This document shows, piece by piece, positions 7,986 through 19,320 of a stretch of DNA of 47,397 nucleotides. Below the pieces are notes generated by a model. The model saw only the letters and a program-made list of their open reading frames with translations. It was not told the origin of the DNA and searched no databases. Source of the stretch: Palsa-459 sp035937595 (GTDB taxonomy: Bacteria; Actinomycetota; Acidimicrobiia; Acidimicrobiales; RAAP-2); NCBI GenBank assembly GCA_035937595.1, contig DASZHS010000063.1, positions 1 through 47,397 on the forward strand, read 5' to 3'. Each line of letters starts with the position of its first letter. The stretch's first letter is position 1. The position numbers and the translations under genes were made by a program.

Positions 7986-8959
7986 TCCGTCTCCCCGAGG
8001 CGGCTCGTGACCGACAGGAACCACGACTCGAGCGAGGCCTGGAGCTCCTGGAGCCGGTACACGGCGACGCCGCCCTCCACGAGCCGGCGGTTCACCTCGG
8101 CGAAGACGTCGCGTGAGGTGCCGGCCGGCAGCGTGAGCGAGAACCCGTCCGGGCGCATCTCGACGTGCGCGAAGCGCGGGTCCGACGGCAAGAGCGTGCG
8201 GGCGCGATCCGGGTCCGAGCAGTCCACCTCGAGCGCGAGCGAGGTGCCCGAGAGGAGCTCGGCGATGGGGCCCTGTCGGATGATGTTGCCGCGGTCCACG
8301 ATCGCGACGGCGTCGCAGGTCCGCTCGACCTCGTCGAGGAGGTGCGACGAGAGCACGACGGTGCGACCCTCGCTCACGAGCGAGAGGATCATCGAGCGCA
8401 TCTCCTGCATGCCGGCGGGGTCGAGCCCGTTCATCGGCTCGTCGAGGATCAGAAGGTGCGGGTCGCCGATGAGGCACGCTGCGACACCGAGCCGCTGGCG
8501 CATGCCCATCGAGTACTTCGACACCTTGTCGTCGGCACGGTGCAGGATCCCGACGCGCTCGAGCGAGGGGTCGATGCGGCCCTTGGCTGCCGGCTCACGG
8601 GCCGCGGCGAGGATCTGCAGGTTCTGGCGCCCCGTCAGGTGCTGGGAGAAGCGCGGCTCGTCGACGATGGCGCCCACCCGCGCGAGGGCCGCCGCACGAT
8701 CGCGGGGCACCGGATGGCCGAGGAGGGACATGGTGCCGGCGTCGGCGCGAGTCAGCCCGAGCAGCACGCGGATGAGCGTCGTCTTGCCCGCCCCGTTCGG
8801 GCCGAGGTAGCCGAAGGCACAGCCCCGGGGCACGAGCAGCTCGACGCCGTTGACCGCGACGTTGTCGCCGAACCGCTTGACGAGCCCGTGGGTCTCGACG
8901 GCCCAGTCGCCGGTCGGCGGCGCGGTGTCGGGTCGTGCCGAGAGCGTCGTCGCGCTCAT
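7982..8959 (-). CDS. ABC transporter ATP-binding protein (ABC-2 export type)
   Basis: A 325-residue ATPase. Walker A GPNGAGKT is at 53-60, followed by the signature YSMGMRQRLG, Walker B LLILDEPMNGLDP and the switch SSH. The C-terminal 90 residues form the accessory domain seen in DrrA/CcmA-like exporters. The ATG at 8959 overlaps the stop of the upstream 110-residue frame by 4 bases (ATGA). The gene is third in the chain padR, small frame, ATPase, permease. The substrate cannot be told from sequence. Confidence 0.93.
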   Translation of the reverse strand: MSATTLSARPDTAPPTGDWAVETHGLVKRFGDNVAVNGVELLVPRGCAFGYLGPNGAGKTTLIRVLLGLTRADAGTMSLLGHPVPRDRAAALARVGAIVDEPRFSQHLTGRQNLQILAAAREPAAKGRIDPSLERVGILHRADDKVSKYSMGMRQRLGVAACLIGDPHLLILDEPMNGLDPAGMQEMRSMILSLVSEGRTVVLSSHLLDEVERTCDAVAIVDRGNIIRQGPIAELLSGTSLALEVDCSDPDRARTLLPSDPRFAHVEMRPDGFSLTLPAGTSRDVFAEVNRRLVEGGVAVYRLQELQASLESWFLSVTSRLGETE

Positions 8960-9288
8960 CGTGCGCCCGCATCGGTCCGCACGGCGACGCTCGCTGCGGT
9001 CCGGGTGCGATCGAGCATCGTCTCGCAACCTACCGAGCGACCACGTCCCGTGACCGTCCCTCCGTTGTCCCGACGGACCTCCAACCCCGAGCGGTCGCGG
9101 TCCAACGCGGCGTCGCCATCGCCCGGATGCCCCTGCGCGGCCCAAGGAAACCAGGTGACGCCGGCGATCGCGCCACCCTCGGCGCGCGCCACCTCGGCGC
9201 CTCTAGGAATGTCGTAAGAAGCCGGCGGAACCTCCGCGACGCGCGCCGCGCTGCCGTTGGTGACGCCGTGGTACGCGACGCAGCTCAT
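8956..9288 (-). CDS. Putative small protein coupled between padR and ABC ATPase
   Basis: A 110-residue frame with no family I recognise. It begins MSCVAYHGVTNGS and contains a central AIAGVTWFPWAAQG stretch. The case for a gene is positional: its ATG overlaps the padR stop as ATGA (9285-9288), and its own TGA overlaps the ATPase ATG as ATGA (8956-8959), the junction style used throughout this operon. Against it, my hand count gives GC3 near 79%, below the near-saturated values of neighbours. The first 19 codons all end in G or C, but the rest is mixed and includes a rare AGA. It may be a real small protein, or a translated spacer that keeps ribosomes moving into the ATPase gene. The ATPase start itself lacks a clear Shine-Dalgarno. 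Confidence 0.42.
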   Translation of the reverse strand: MSCVAYHGVTNGSAARVAEVPPASYDIPRGAEVARAEGGAIAGVTWFPWAAQGHPGDGDAALDRDRSGLEVRRDNGGTVTGRGRSVGCETMLDRTRTAASVAVRTDAGAR

Positions 9289-9866
9289 CGCCGTGCCACC
9301 ACCCTTCGCCGGAGGGCCGGTGCGCTCGCCGGGGCGCGCGCGGCGGTCTCGTCGGTCGCGCGACGGAGCCGGTCGTCCGCCGAGTCGAGCCACCGGATGA
9401 CCGCGTCGAGTCGGAAGAGCTCCGCGTCGACGGCGAGAGCGAGCCCGAGGTCGAACGCCCCCTCGTCCTCCTTGAGCCGCGTCCACTCCTGGGAGAGCTG
9501 CACGAGGTAGCGACGGTGCACCTCGATGAGCGCGTGCACGTCGGCGCCCGGGAGCCGAGCCGCCACGAGCACCTTGATCACCAGCTCGTCGCGGGGCGGC
9601 GTCGTCACGTCCGACGGGGTCTCGAGCCACCTCGACAGCTCGGCCGCCCCTTCCTCGGTGATCCGGAAGGCCCGCTGGCGGTCGTCCTCGGCGGCCCCCT
9701 CCGACGCGATGAGCCCGTCGCGCTCGAGGCGCTGCAGGGTCGTGTACACCTGGCCCACGTTGAGCGGCCAGACGTCGCCCGTCCTCGCCTCGAACTCCTG
9801 GCGGAGCTGCAGCCCGTAGGTCGGCCCCTCGCTCAGGAGCGCGAGCAGGGCGTGCCGGACGCTCAC
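9285..9866 (-). CDS. PadR-family transcriptional regulator
   Basis: A 193-residue regulator. The winged-helix N-terminal domain (about 1-85) carries the family segment YGLQLRQEFEARTG...VGQVYTTLQRLERDGLI. The C-terminal helical domain (about 95-175, PadR C/Vir_act_alpha_C type) supports dimerisation and ligand response. It heads an operon with an ABC exporter, so it probably represses the exporter until the exported compound binds. A dyad ATACC-G-GGTAT lies over its likely transcription start, consistent with autoregulation. The GTG start at 9866 has GGAAGGGG about 9 bases upstream. Confidence 0.92.
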   Translation of the reverse strand: MSVRHALLALLSEGPTYGLQLRQEFEARTGDVWPLNVGQVYTTLQRLERDGLIASEGAAEDDRQRAFRITEEGAAELSRWLETPSDVTTPPRDELVIKVLVAARLPGADVHALIEVHRRYLVQLSQEWTRLKEDEGAFDLGLALAVDAELFRLDAVIRWLDSADDRLRRATDETAARAPASAPALRRRVVARR

Positions 9867-9887
9867 GATGAGCCCCTTCCGAGTTGC

Positions 9888-9925
9888 ATACCGGGTATTG
9901 TACTCCTTCGGCGCCGAGAGCGCAA
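9888..9925 (-). promoter_or_regulatory. padR operon promoter with overlapping dyad operator
   Basis: On the minus strand, TTGCGC (9920-9925) and TACAAT (9897-9902) are separated by exactly 17 bases and make the best sigma-A-type promoter in the window. The inverted repeat ATACC-G-GGTAT (9888-9898) overlaps the end of the -10 box and the predicted start site, where a PadR dimer would block transcription. Confidence 0.6.
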
Positions 9926-10229
9926 GGACTCCCTGGGAGCGATGCGAGCCGTTCGTGTCGCCCGCCGGGCCGTCCGCGGCCGCGTGGCGCGACGCCGGGC
10001 CGGTGCGGGCCGCGGTGCTCGTGGGGGCGCGGTCGCGGCGCCGTACGAGGCCGACTGGGCGCTCGCGACGCGATCCCGACTGGTGGCGTCGCGGCCCTCG
10101 CGACGGTCATGGCTGACCCGAGTCCTGCTCGGACGCCCTCCTCGCGGACGTGCCGCGCGGTCGCCGTCGGGCCGCGCGGTCGACGTCCCGCCGCGCAGAA
10201 CTCACCCGGCGCGAGCGAGCCCCGCCGGT
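9926..10229. other. Intergenic region between padR and dxs
   Basis: About 300 bases separate the padR promoter from the dxs -10 box. Frames through it have scattered codon use and very Arg-rich products, and I see no supportable gene or strong terminator. It may contain further upstream promoter sequence for dxs. Confidence 0.4.
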
Positions 10230-10235
10230 AGTGTG
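10230..10235 (+). promoter_or_regulatory. -10 box (TAGTGT) for dxs, probably leaderless
   Basis: TAGTGT fits TANNNT and lies 8 bases before the dxs ATG. There is no Shine-Dalgarno between them, so transcription likely starts at or within two bases of the ATG. Confidence 0.42.
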
Positions 10236-10243
10236 GTCGCTCG

Positions 10244-12193
10244 ATGCTGCTCCCTTCGATCGAGACGCCGTCGGACCTCCGTCTCCTCTCTGAGGACCAG
10301 CTCATCGAGCTCGCCACAGAGATCCGTGCGTTCATCGTGGACGCCGTGACCAAGACCGGTGGGCACCTCGGCTCCAACCTCGGGGTCGTCGAGCTCACGA
10401 TCGCGCTGCACCGGGTGTTCGACTCGCCCCGCGACGTCCTGCTCTTCGACACGGGCCACCAGGCCTACGTCCACAAGCTGCTGACCGGGCGCCGGTACGG
10501 GTTCAAGGACCTGAAGCAGCGCGGCGGGCTCTCGGGCTACCCGAGCCGGGCCGAGTCCGAGCACGACTGGATCGAGAGCTCGCACGCCTCGACGGCCCTG
10601 TCCTACGCCCACGGCATCTCCACGGCCTTCGAGCTCCGCGGCGAGCTCCAGGGGCACGGCGGCAACCGCCGCGTCGTCGCGGTCGTCGGCGACGGCTCGC
10701 TGACCGGCGGCATGGCCTACGAGGCGCTCAACAACCTCGGCCACTCGGGGCGGCGGTGCGTCATCGTGCTCAACGACAACGGTCGCAGCTACGCGCCGAC
10801 GGTGTCGCGCCTCAGCGAGTCCCTCACGAGCCTCCGGCTCCACCCGACCTACGTCCAGGCGCGCGAGCGGCTCCGCCGGGTGCTGCGGGAGATCCCCGGC
10901 GTCGGCGAGTTCGCCTACGTCGGGGTGCACGGGGTGACCTCGGTGCTGCGCGAGATCGTGACCCCGCACACGTTCTTCGAGACCCTGGGCGTGCGCTACG
11001 TCGGCCCCATCGATGGCCACGACGTCACGGTCATGGAGCAGTCCTTCCGCTACGCCGCCGAGTGGGACGGCCCCATCGTCGTCCACGTCCTCACGGAGAA
11101 GGGGCGCGGCTACGCCCCCGCGGAGCAGGACGACGTCCAGCGGCTCCACGACTTCCGCGTCGCCGCGCCGGTGACCGACGAGGACCTCGAGGTCGTCCCG
11201 CAGAGCTACACCGACGCCTTCTCCCGGGCGCTCGTGGACGCCGGCGAGCGAGACGAGCGGGTGGTCGCCCTCACCGCGGCGATGCCCGGCCCGACCGGCC
11301 TCCTGCCGTTCCAGGAGCGCTTCCCGAGGAGGTTCTTCGACGTCGGGATCGCCGAGCAGCACGAGATGACGGCGGCAGCCGGCATGGCCATGGGCGGGCT
11401 GCGCCCGGTGGTGGCGGTGTACTCGACGTTCTTCACGCGGGCGTTCGACCAGGCGAACCTCGACGTGGGCCTGCACCGGCTCCCCGTGGTCACGGTGCTC
11501 GACCGCGCGGGCATCACCGGCGACGACGGACCCAGCCACCACGGCGTCCTCGACCTGCCGCTGTGCCTCAGCATCCCCGACATGACCGTCTTCGCGCCCT
11601 CGAGCGCCCAGGAGGTCGGGGTGATGCTGGAGACCGCCCTCTCGCTCCCAGGCCCCTCGTCGATCCGCTTCGCGAAGACCGCGCCGCCGAAGCGGTGCGT
11701 CGGTGCCGGTGAGGGCCTGCACGCCCGGCAGCTGCGCGAGGGCGACGGCTCGGTCTGCATCCTCGCGGTCGGCAAGCTGGTCGGCGCCTCGCTCGACGCG
11801 GTCGACCTGCTCGTGGCCGCGGGCGACGACCCGACCCTCTTCGACGTCCGGGTCGTCTCGCCGCCGGACCCGGCGATGCTCGCCGCGGCCGGCACGCACC
11901 GGGTCGTGGTCACCGTGGAGGACGGGTTCTGCCACGGCGGCGCGGGCGAGTTCCTCGCGATCGCCGTCGCGGCGGCCTGCCAGGACGCCGGCCGGCCCGT
12001 GCCGTCGTTCCGCGTCCTCGGGGTGCCGCGCGCCTACGTCGCGCAGGGCAAGCCCGATCAGCTGCTCGCCGAGCTCGGGCTCGACGGTCCGGGGATCGCC
12101 TCGTCCGTGCGGCTCGCGCTCGACGGGGCGCCCGCGTCGGCGCTCGCGATCCCCCTCGCCCCGCACCAGGCAGGGCCACCCCCGCTGCGCTAG
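10244..12193 (+). CDS. dxs: 1-deoxy-D-xylulose-5-phosphate synthase
   Basis: Dxs joins pyruvate and glyceraldehyde 3-phosphate to make DXP, the entry step of the MEP isoprenoid pathway and a precursor for thiamin and pyridoxal. The 649-residue protein is full length. The thiamin-diphosphate/Mg motif GDGSLTGGMAYEALNN starts near residue 149. The second-domain motifs IAEQHEMTAAAGMA and LDRAGITGDDGPSHHG are intact, as is the C-terminal transketolase domain. The gene stands alone, divergent from padR and convergent with the RmlA-like gene. The ATG is preceded by a -10 box rather than a ribosome-binding site. Confidence 0.97.
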   Translation: MLLPSIETPSDLRLLSEDQLIELATEIRAFIVDAVTKTGGHLGSNLGVVELTIALHRVFDSPRDVLLFDTGHQAYVHKLLTGRRYGFKDLKQRGGLSGYPSRAESEHDWIESSHASTALSYAHGISTAFELRGELQGHGGNRRVVAVVGDGSLTGGMAYEALNNLGHSGRRCVIVLNDNGRSYAPTVSRLSESLTSLRLHPTYVQARERLRRVLREIPGVGEFAYVGVHGVTSVLREIVTPHTFFETLGVRYVGPIDGHDVTVMEQSFRYAAEWDGPIVVHVLTEKGRGYAPAEQDDVQRLHDFRVAAPVTDEDLEVVPQSYTDAFSRALVDAGERDERVVALTAAMPGPTGLLPFQERFPRRFFDVGIAEQHEMTAAAGMAMGGLRPVVAVYSTFFTRAFDQANLDVGLHRLPVVTVLDRAGITGDDGPSHHGVLDLPLCLSIPDMTVFAPSSAQEVGVMLETALSLPGPSSIRFAKTAPPKRCVGAGEGLHARQLREGDGSVCILAVGKLVGASLDAVDLLVAAGDDPTLFDVRVVSPPDPAMLAAAGTHRVVVTVEDGFCHGGAGEFLAIAVAAACQDAGRPVPSFRVLGVPRAYVAQGKPDQLLAELGLDGPGIASSVRLALDGAPASALAIPLAPHQAGPPPLR

Positions 12194-12194
12194 C

Positions 12195-12216
12195 CGGTCC
12201 GGCGCGCAGCCGGCCG
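12195..12216. terminator. Hairpin between convergent dxs and rmlA-like gene
   Basis: CCGGC pairs with GCCGG around a GCGCA loop, extended outward by three more pairs with one bulged T. It begins 2 bases after the dxs stop and lies 32 bases from the stop of the convergent gene. There is no T-tract. It could end both transcripts. Confidence 0.45.
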
Positions 12217-12247
12217 TGCGCCACGCGGTCGACGACCCGTCGGCGCG

Positions 12248-12997
12248 TCAGTCGGGGAGGTTGTTCGCCCCTCTCGACGCGACGAACGCGTCCACGTCGC
12301 GGTAGGCGTCGAGCGACTCGCCGGCGTCGCCCCAGAACCCCTCGAGCACGTCGTAGGCGACGTCGCCTGACGCCACATAGTGGTTGTTGACGTCGGTGAT
12401 CTCGAGCTCGCCGCGACCCGACGGCTCGAGGGTCTTGACGACGTCGTAGACGGAGAACTCGTAGCAGTAGACCCCGGTCACGGCGAACCGGCTGGGCGGG
12501 GACTGCGGCTTCTCGACGATGGACACGATGCGGCCCTCTTCATCGAGCGCCGGGACGCCGAGGTGGCGGAGGTGGTCGTCGTCGTCCATCTCGCTCAGCA
12601 GGAGCCTCGCACCGGTGGGCTCCTTCGAGAACGTCGTCACCATGTCGCGCAGCGAGTGCTCGAGGAGGTTGTCGGCCAGCATCAGCACGATCGGACCCCC
12701 GTCCGCGAACGCCTCGGTGAGCCCGAGCGCCTCGGCGATGCCTCCCGGGCGCGCCTGGACGGCGAACTCGAGGCGGTCGACGGCGAGATGGGCGCCGTCG
12801 CCGAGCAGCTCGCGGAACGCCGCGACGTGCTCGGGCCCGGTGACCACGATGATCTCGGTGACGTCGGCGCGGACCAGCGCCTCGATCGACCACTCGACCA
12901 TGGGCCGCCCCGCGATCGGGAGCAGGTGCTTGTTGGTCGACGCGGTGAGCGGGTGGAGCCGCGAGCCGGTGCCGCCGGCGAGGAGGACACCCCGCAT
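12248..12997 (-). CDS. rmlA: Sugar-phosphate nucleotidyltransferase, probably RmlA (glucose-1-phosphate thymidylyltransferase)
   Basis: A 249-residue nucleotidyltransferase. It starts MRGVLLAGGTGSRLHPLT, the NTP-binding loop of the RmlA group, and continues with NKHLLPIAGRPMVEWSIEAL, VLMLADN and IVEKPQSPPS. RmlA makes dTDP-glucose from glucose 1-phosphate and dTTP, the substrate of RmlB. RmlB and RmlD homologues are encoded about 10 kb away at 23.2-25.2 kb, which supports this call. It is shorter than E. coli RmlA (about 290 residues), as in many short-form RmlA proteins. Other nucleotidyl or sugar specificity is possible. The start ATG at 12997 has TAGGCT 8 bases upstream. Confidence 0.82.
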   Translation of the reverse strand: MRGVLLAGGTGSRLHPLTASTNKHLLPIAGRPMVEWSIEALVRADVTEIIVVTGPEHVAAFRELLGDGAHLAVDRLEFAVQARPGGIAEALGLTEAFADGGPIVLMLADNLLEHSLRDMVTTFSKEPTGARLLLSEMDDDDHLRHLGVPALDEEGRIVSIVEKPQSPPSRFAVTGVYCYEFSVYDVVKTLEPSGRGELEITDVNNHYVASGDVAYDVLEGFWGDAGESLDAYRDVDAFVASRGANNLPD

Positions 12998-13005
12998 GAC
13001 GCCGC

Positions 13006-13011
13006 AGCCTA
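13006..13011 (-). promoter_or_regulatory. -10 box (TAGGCT) for rmlA, probably leaderless
   Basis: TAGGCT on the minus strand is followed by 8 bases and the start codon. The same hexamer precedes ftsE, secA and lpd. Confidence 0.42.
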
Positions 13012-13105
13012 CTTTTCTGCATCGGCCGCGCACGGATGGCCGCCTGGGCCGTAACGCGACCGCGCTGCACGGGACTGAGAGCCGAGCAAGGAAACGGGAG
13101 GCACG

Positions 13106-13531
13106 GTGGCGAAGGACGAGCGGTTCGATCTCGAGATGACCGACGAGGAGTGGCGGGCGAAGCTCGACCCCGACCGCTTCGAGGTGCTGCGCCGCGCGGC
13201 GACCGAGCGGGCGTTCACGGGCTCGCTCCTCGAAGAGCACCGCGACGGGACGTTCTCGTGCGGGGGCTGCGGCCAGGTGCTGTTCGCCTCCGGCGCGAAG
13301 TTCGACTCGGGCAGCGGGTGGCCCAGCTTCGACCAGGCGATCACAGGCACGGTCGTCGAGCGGGAGGACAAGAGCCTGTTCATGCGCCGCACCGAGATCC
13401 TCTGCTCGCGCTGCGGCGGGCACCTGGGCCACGTGTTCGACGACGGGCCGACGAGCACGCGGAAGCGGTACTGCGTGAACTCGCTCGCGATCGACTTCGA
13501 CGTCGCGCCGATCGACGGGCTCCCCGGCTAG
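13106..13531 (+). CDS. msrB: Peptide-methionine (R)-S-oxide reductase MsrB
   Basis: MsrB repairs the R-epimer of methionine sulfoxide in proteins. The 141-residue chain has both zinc CxxC pairs (CGGC and CSRCGGHLGHVFDDGP), the substrate site GSGWPSF, and the catalytic cysteine near residue 123 in RYCVNSLAIDF. The GTG start at 13106 is supported by GGGAGG 4 bases upstream. The stop codon overlaps that of the convergent ftsX gene in a shared CTAG. Confidence 0.96.
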   Translation: MAKDERFDLEMTDEEWRAKLDPDRFEVLRRAATERAFTGSLLEEHRDGTFSCGGCGQVLFASGAKFDSGSGWPSFDQAITGTVVEREDKSLFMRRTEILCSRCGGHLGHVFDDGPTSTRKRYCVNSLAIDFDVAPIDGLPG

Positions 13532-14411
13532 ACGTCGAGGAACCGGCGCACGGCGAACGCGGAGCCCAGCGCGCCGATCCCCGCGCCGATGAGGACGATC
13601 ACGACGTCGGTGCCGAACACGTGCCAGCCCGTGAGTCGCATCTCGGTCGCGAGCGACAGCGGGTTCGCCGCGTTGCTCAGGTGGTCGACGGTCACGTGGA
13701 TGCCGTAGACGATCCCCGAGGCGAGCAACGCGCCGAGGATCCCCTGGATCATCCCCTCGGCGATGAACGGGACGCGGATGAACCAGTTGGTGGCTCCGAC
13801 GAGCTTCATGACGGACACCTCGCGGCGACGCGCGAAGATCGCCATGCGGATCGTGTTGAGGATGAGCACGCCCGCCGAGATCATGAGCACGAGGGCGATC
13901 GCGAGCAGCACCCCCTGGAGGATGTTGACCGTGGTCTGGATCTCGTGGATCGTCGACTCCGGCGCGATCGCGGCGAAGACCGCCGAGTACTGGCTGGCCG
14001 TGTTGGTGACGACCGAGGCGAGGCCCGGCTGGATCGGCGTGCATCGGTAGGACGACGGGGTCGTCTGGGGCTTGAGGATGAACCACTCCTGGGGGGGCAG
14101 GAGCGACTTGGCCTCCTGATAGTCCTTCTCGCGGGACCAGAAGGAGCAGTTGGACAGGTACGGGCTCGTGTAGAGCTTCTGCTTCACGTAGGCCAGCTGG
14201 GCGGCGGTGGCCGACGGCTTCATCCACACCTGGACCTGGGTCTGGCGCTCCCAGCTCGCCGAGGCCTGGGCCGCACCCTGCTTCAAGTAGAGCGCCGCGC
14301 CCACGAGGCCGAGCGAGACGGTGACCGTCAGCACCGCCGCCATCGTCATGAGCCGGTTGCGCCACAGGTTCGTGAGCGTCTCGCGCGTCGCGTAGCGGAC
14401 GAAGTTGCCCA

Positions 14412-14412
<1 letters not shown>
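13528..14412 (-). CDS. ftsX: Cell division protein FtsX
   Basis: The membrane subunit of the FtsEX complex, which controls peptidoglycan hydrolases at the septum. The 294 residues show an N-terminal cytoplasmic helix, TM1 (about 20-43), an extracytoplasmic domain (about 45-170, including two cysteines) that would contact a hydrolase, then TM2 to TM4. MKLVGATNWFIRVPF between TM2 and TM3 is the FtsX/MacB cytoplasmic coupling segment. The ATG at 14412 shares its A with the ftsE stop (TGATG). In many actinobacteria smpB follows ftsX; here msrB converges instead. Confidence 0.94.
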
Positions 14413-15116
<704 letters not shown>

Positions 15117-15167
15117 GAGAGAGGGTGCTCGGGCACTCGGGAGCGGTGCGCTCCGTGCCTCCCCGTC

Positions 15168-15173
15168 AGCCTA
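15168..15173 (-). promoter_or_regulatory. -10 box (TAGGCT) for ftsE-ftsX
   Basis: GGTAGGCTGA on the minus strand between prfB and ftsE matches the -10 context seen before secA and lpd. It lies 51 bases upstream of the ftsE ATG. Confidence 0.35.
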
Positions 15174-15191
15174 CCGAAGACGCTGCGGGAC

Positions 15192-16317
15192 TCACGTCAC
15201 GGCCCGCCGCCGGCGCAGCTCGGCCTCGATGAACGCGTCGAGGTCGCCGTCGAGCACGAGCTCGACGTTCCCGGTCTCGACGTCGGTGCGGAGGTCCTTC
15301 ACGAGCTGGTAGGGCGCGAGCACGTAGGAGCGGATCTGGCTCCCCCACGCGTTGTCGGTCCGCTCGCCGGAGAGCTGGTCGAGCTCGGCCTGCCGCTCCT
15401 CGCGTGCGCGCTCGGCGAGCTTGGCCGCGAGGATCTGCATCGCGCGCGCGCGGTTCTGGTGCTGGCTGCGCTCGTTCTGGCAGCTGACGACGATGCCGGT
15501 CGGCAGGTGCGTGATGCGCACCGCGGAGTCCGTCTTGTTGACGTGCTGCCCGCCGGCGCCCGACGACCGGTAGGTGTCGACGCGCAGGTCCTTCTCGTCG
15601 ATCTCCACGTCGTCGACGTCCTCGAGGAACGGCGTCACGTCGAAGCTCGCGAACGAGGTCTGGCGACGGTGCTGCGAGTCGAACGGGCTCATCCGCACGA
15701 GCCGGTGCACGCCGCGCTCGGTGTCGAGCAGCCCGTAGGCGTACCGGCCCTTGACGATGAAGGTGGCCGAGAGGATGCCGGCCTCCTGGCCCTCGGTGAC
15801 CTCGTCGACCTCGACCCCGAAGCCGCGCCGCTCCGCCCACCGCGTGTACATCCGCAGCAGCATCTCGGCCCAGTCCTGGGCGTCGGTCCCCCCCGCACCC
15901 GCGTGGATCTCGCCGATCGCGTCGCGCTCGTCGTGCTCGCCGGCGAACAGGCTCTGCAGCTCGAGCGCGCCGACGCGCTCGGTGAGCGACGCGACGGCGA
16001 CGGTGAGCTCCGCGGCGAGCCCGGGGTCGGGCTCGCCGGCGCGCTGGGACTCCGTCACGAGCTCGGCCAGCACCTCGGCGTCGCCGAGCGCGGTGCTCAG
16101 CGCGTCGAAGTCGTCGAGGTCCCCGCTCACCCGGCCGAGCTCGGTGGTCACCGCTCGCGCGTCGTCCTGGTCGTCCCACAGATCAGGGCGCGCGGCCGCG
16201 GCCTCGAGCTCGGCGCGCCGCCGCCGCAGCTCGTCGACGCGGAGGTAGGCCTCGGCCCCGGTCAGCCGGGTCCGCAGGTCGGCGAGGGCGTCAGCAGGTG
16301 CCTGCTCGCCCTGCCGC

Positions 16318-16331
<14 letters not shown>
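15192..16331 (-). CDS. prfB: Peptide chain release factor 2
   Basis: RF2 recognises UGA and UAA stop codons and releases the finished peptide. The 379-residue chain has the SPF tripeptide (215-217), which reads stop codons and marks RF2 rather than RF1, and the catalytic GGQ (260-262) in SGAGGQHVNKTDSAVR. The gene is one continuous frame with no sign of the programmed +1 frameshift that autoregulates RF2 in E. coli. The start ATG at 16331 lies inside the end of secA (14-base overlap), so translation is coupled to SecA synthesis. Confidence 0.96.
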
Positions 16332-19005
<2,674 letters not shown>

Positions 19006-19014
19006 GGCGCGTCC

Positions 19015-19020
19015 AGCCTA
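19015..19020 (-). promoter_or_regulatory. -10 box (TAGGCT) for secA-prfB, near-leaderless
   Basis: CGGTAGGCTGG on the minus strand ends 9 bases before the secA ATG. No Shine-Dalgarno is seen between them. Confidence 0.42.
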
Positions 19021-19041
19021 CCGGCGCCCTCGCCGCGACTT

Positions 19042-19289
19042 GTGGGCTGCACGCGGCTGACCTGGTCTTTGGCCCCACACTCGCCTGCAGCGGGGCTCGC
19101 GGTCCGCGGCCCGCTTGCACGGGTCGCCCGGACCACTTCCTCCCGTCGCTCCCGTCGGGGTGTCTCCCCTCCGGCAGGCAGGACTTACCTCTAAGTCGCA
19201 CCATGCTCGGCGACCACGAGTCGCCTTACGTGGGTCGTTTCGCCTGCGACTGGCATCGACTTGCAACCACAGACCCGCGTGCAGCCCAC
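19042..19289 (-). ncRNA. Candidate structured RNA upstream of secA
   Basis: No protein-coding pattern is seen, but the region is closed by a perfect 15-bp inverted repeat: GTGGGCTGCACGCGG (19042-19056) with CCGCGTGCAGCCCAC (19275-19289). Inside are several independent stems, given in plus-strand letters: GGTCCG/CGGACC (19101-19134) enclosing CCCG/CGGG, GGGG-TGTCT-CCCC, GACTTA-CCTC-TAAGTC and GGCGAC-CACGA-GTCGCC, plus a doubled CTCCCGTCG. On the minus strand a TAGCCT box lies so that transcription would begin at the outer stem. It could be an independent RNA of about 250 bases (6S/Ms1-like shape) or a leader of secA. I found no tmRNA tag or CCA end, and no RNase P core sequence. Confidence 0.38.
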
Positions 19290-19293
19290 CGAG

Positions 19294-19299
19294 AGGCTA
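19294..19299 (-). promoter_or_regulatory. -10 box (TAGCCT) at the edge of the structured region
   Basis: TAGCCT on the minus strand ends a few bases before the outer stem of the candidate RNA, predicting a start near 19287. It lies just after the stop codon of the upstream glycosyltransferase gene. No clear -35 is visible. Confidence 0.32.
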
Positions 19300-19320
19300 G
19301 ACGTGCGCGCCCCACGCGGG

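Noticed and set aside
9941..10349. Plus-strand frame in the padR-dxs gap starting MRAVRVARR
   Set aside because: Extremely Arg-rich, runs into dxs in another frame, and has mixed codon use. Nothing supports it beyond a weak GGGAG before its ATG.
19018..19266. Minus-strand 82-codon frame upstream of secA, considered as a SecM-like leader peptide
   Set aside because: It begins at TTG, has poor GC3 and Arg-rich random-like content, and no arrest motif or signal sequence. The RNA structure explains the region better.
19042..19289. tmRNA or RNase P RNA
   Set aside because: No TPsiC-like arm, CCA end or tag frame as in tmRNA, and no GAGGAAAGTCC-type core as in RNase P. Only loose similarity (CCCGTGCAAGCGGG hairpin) was seen.
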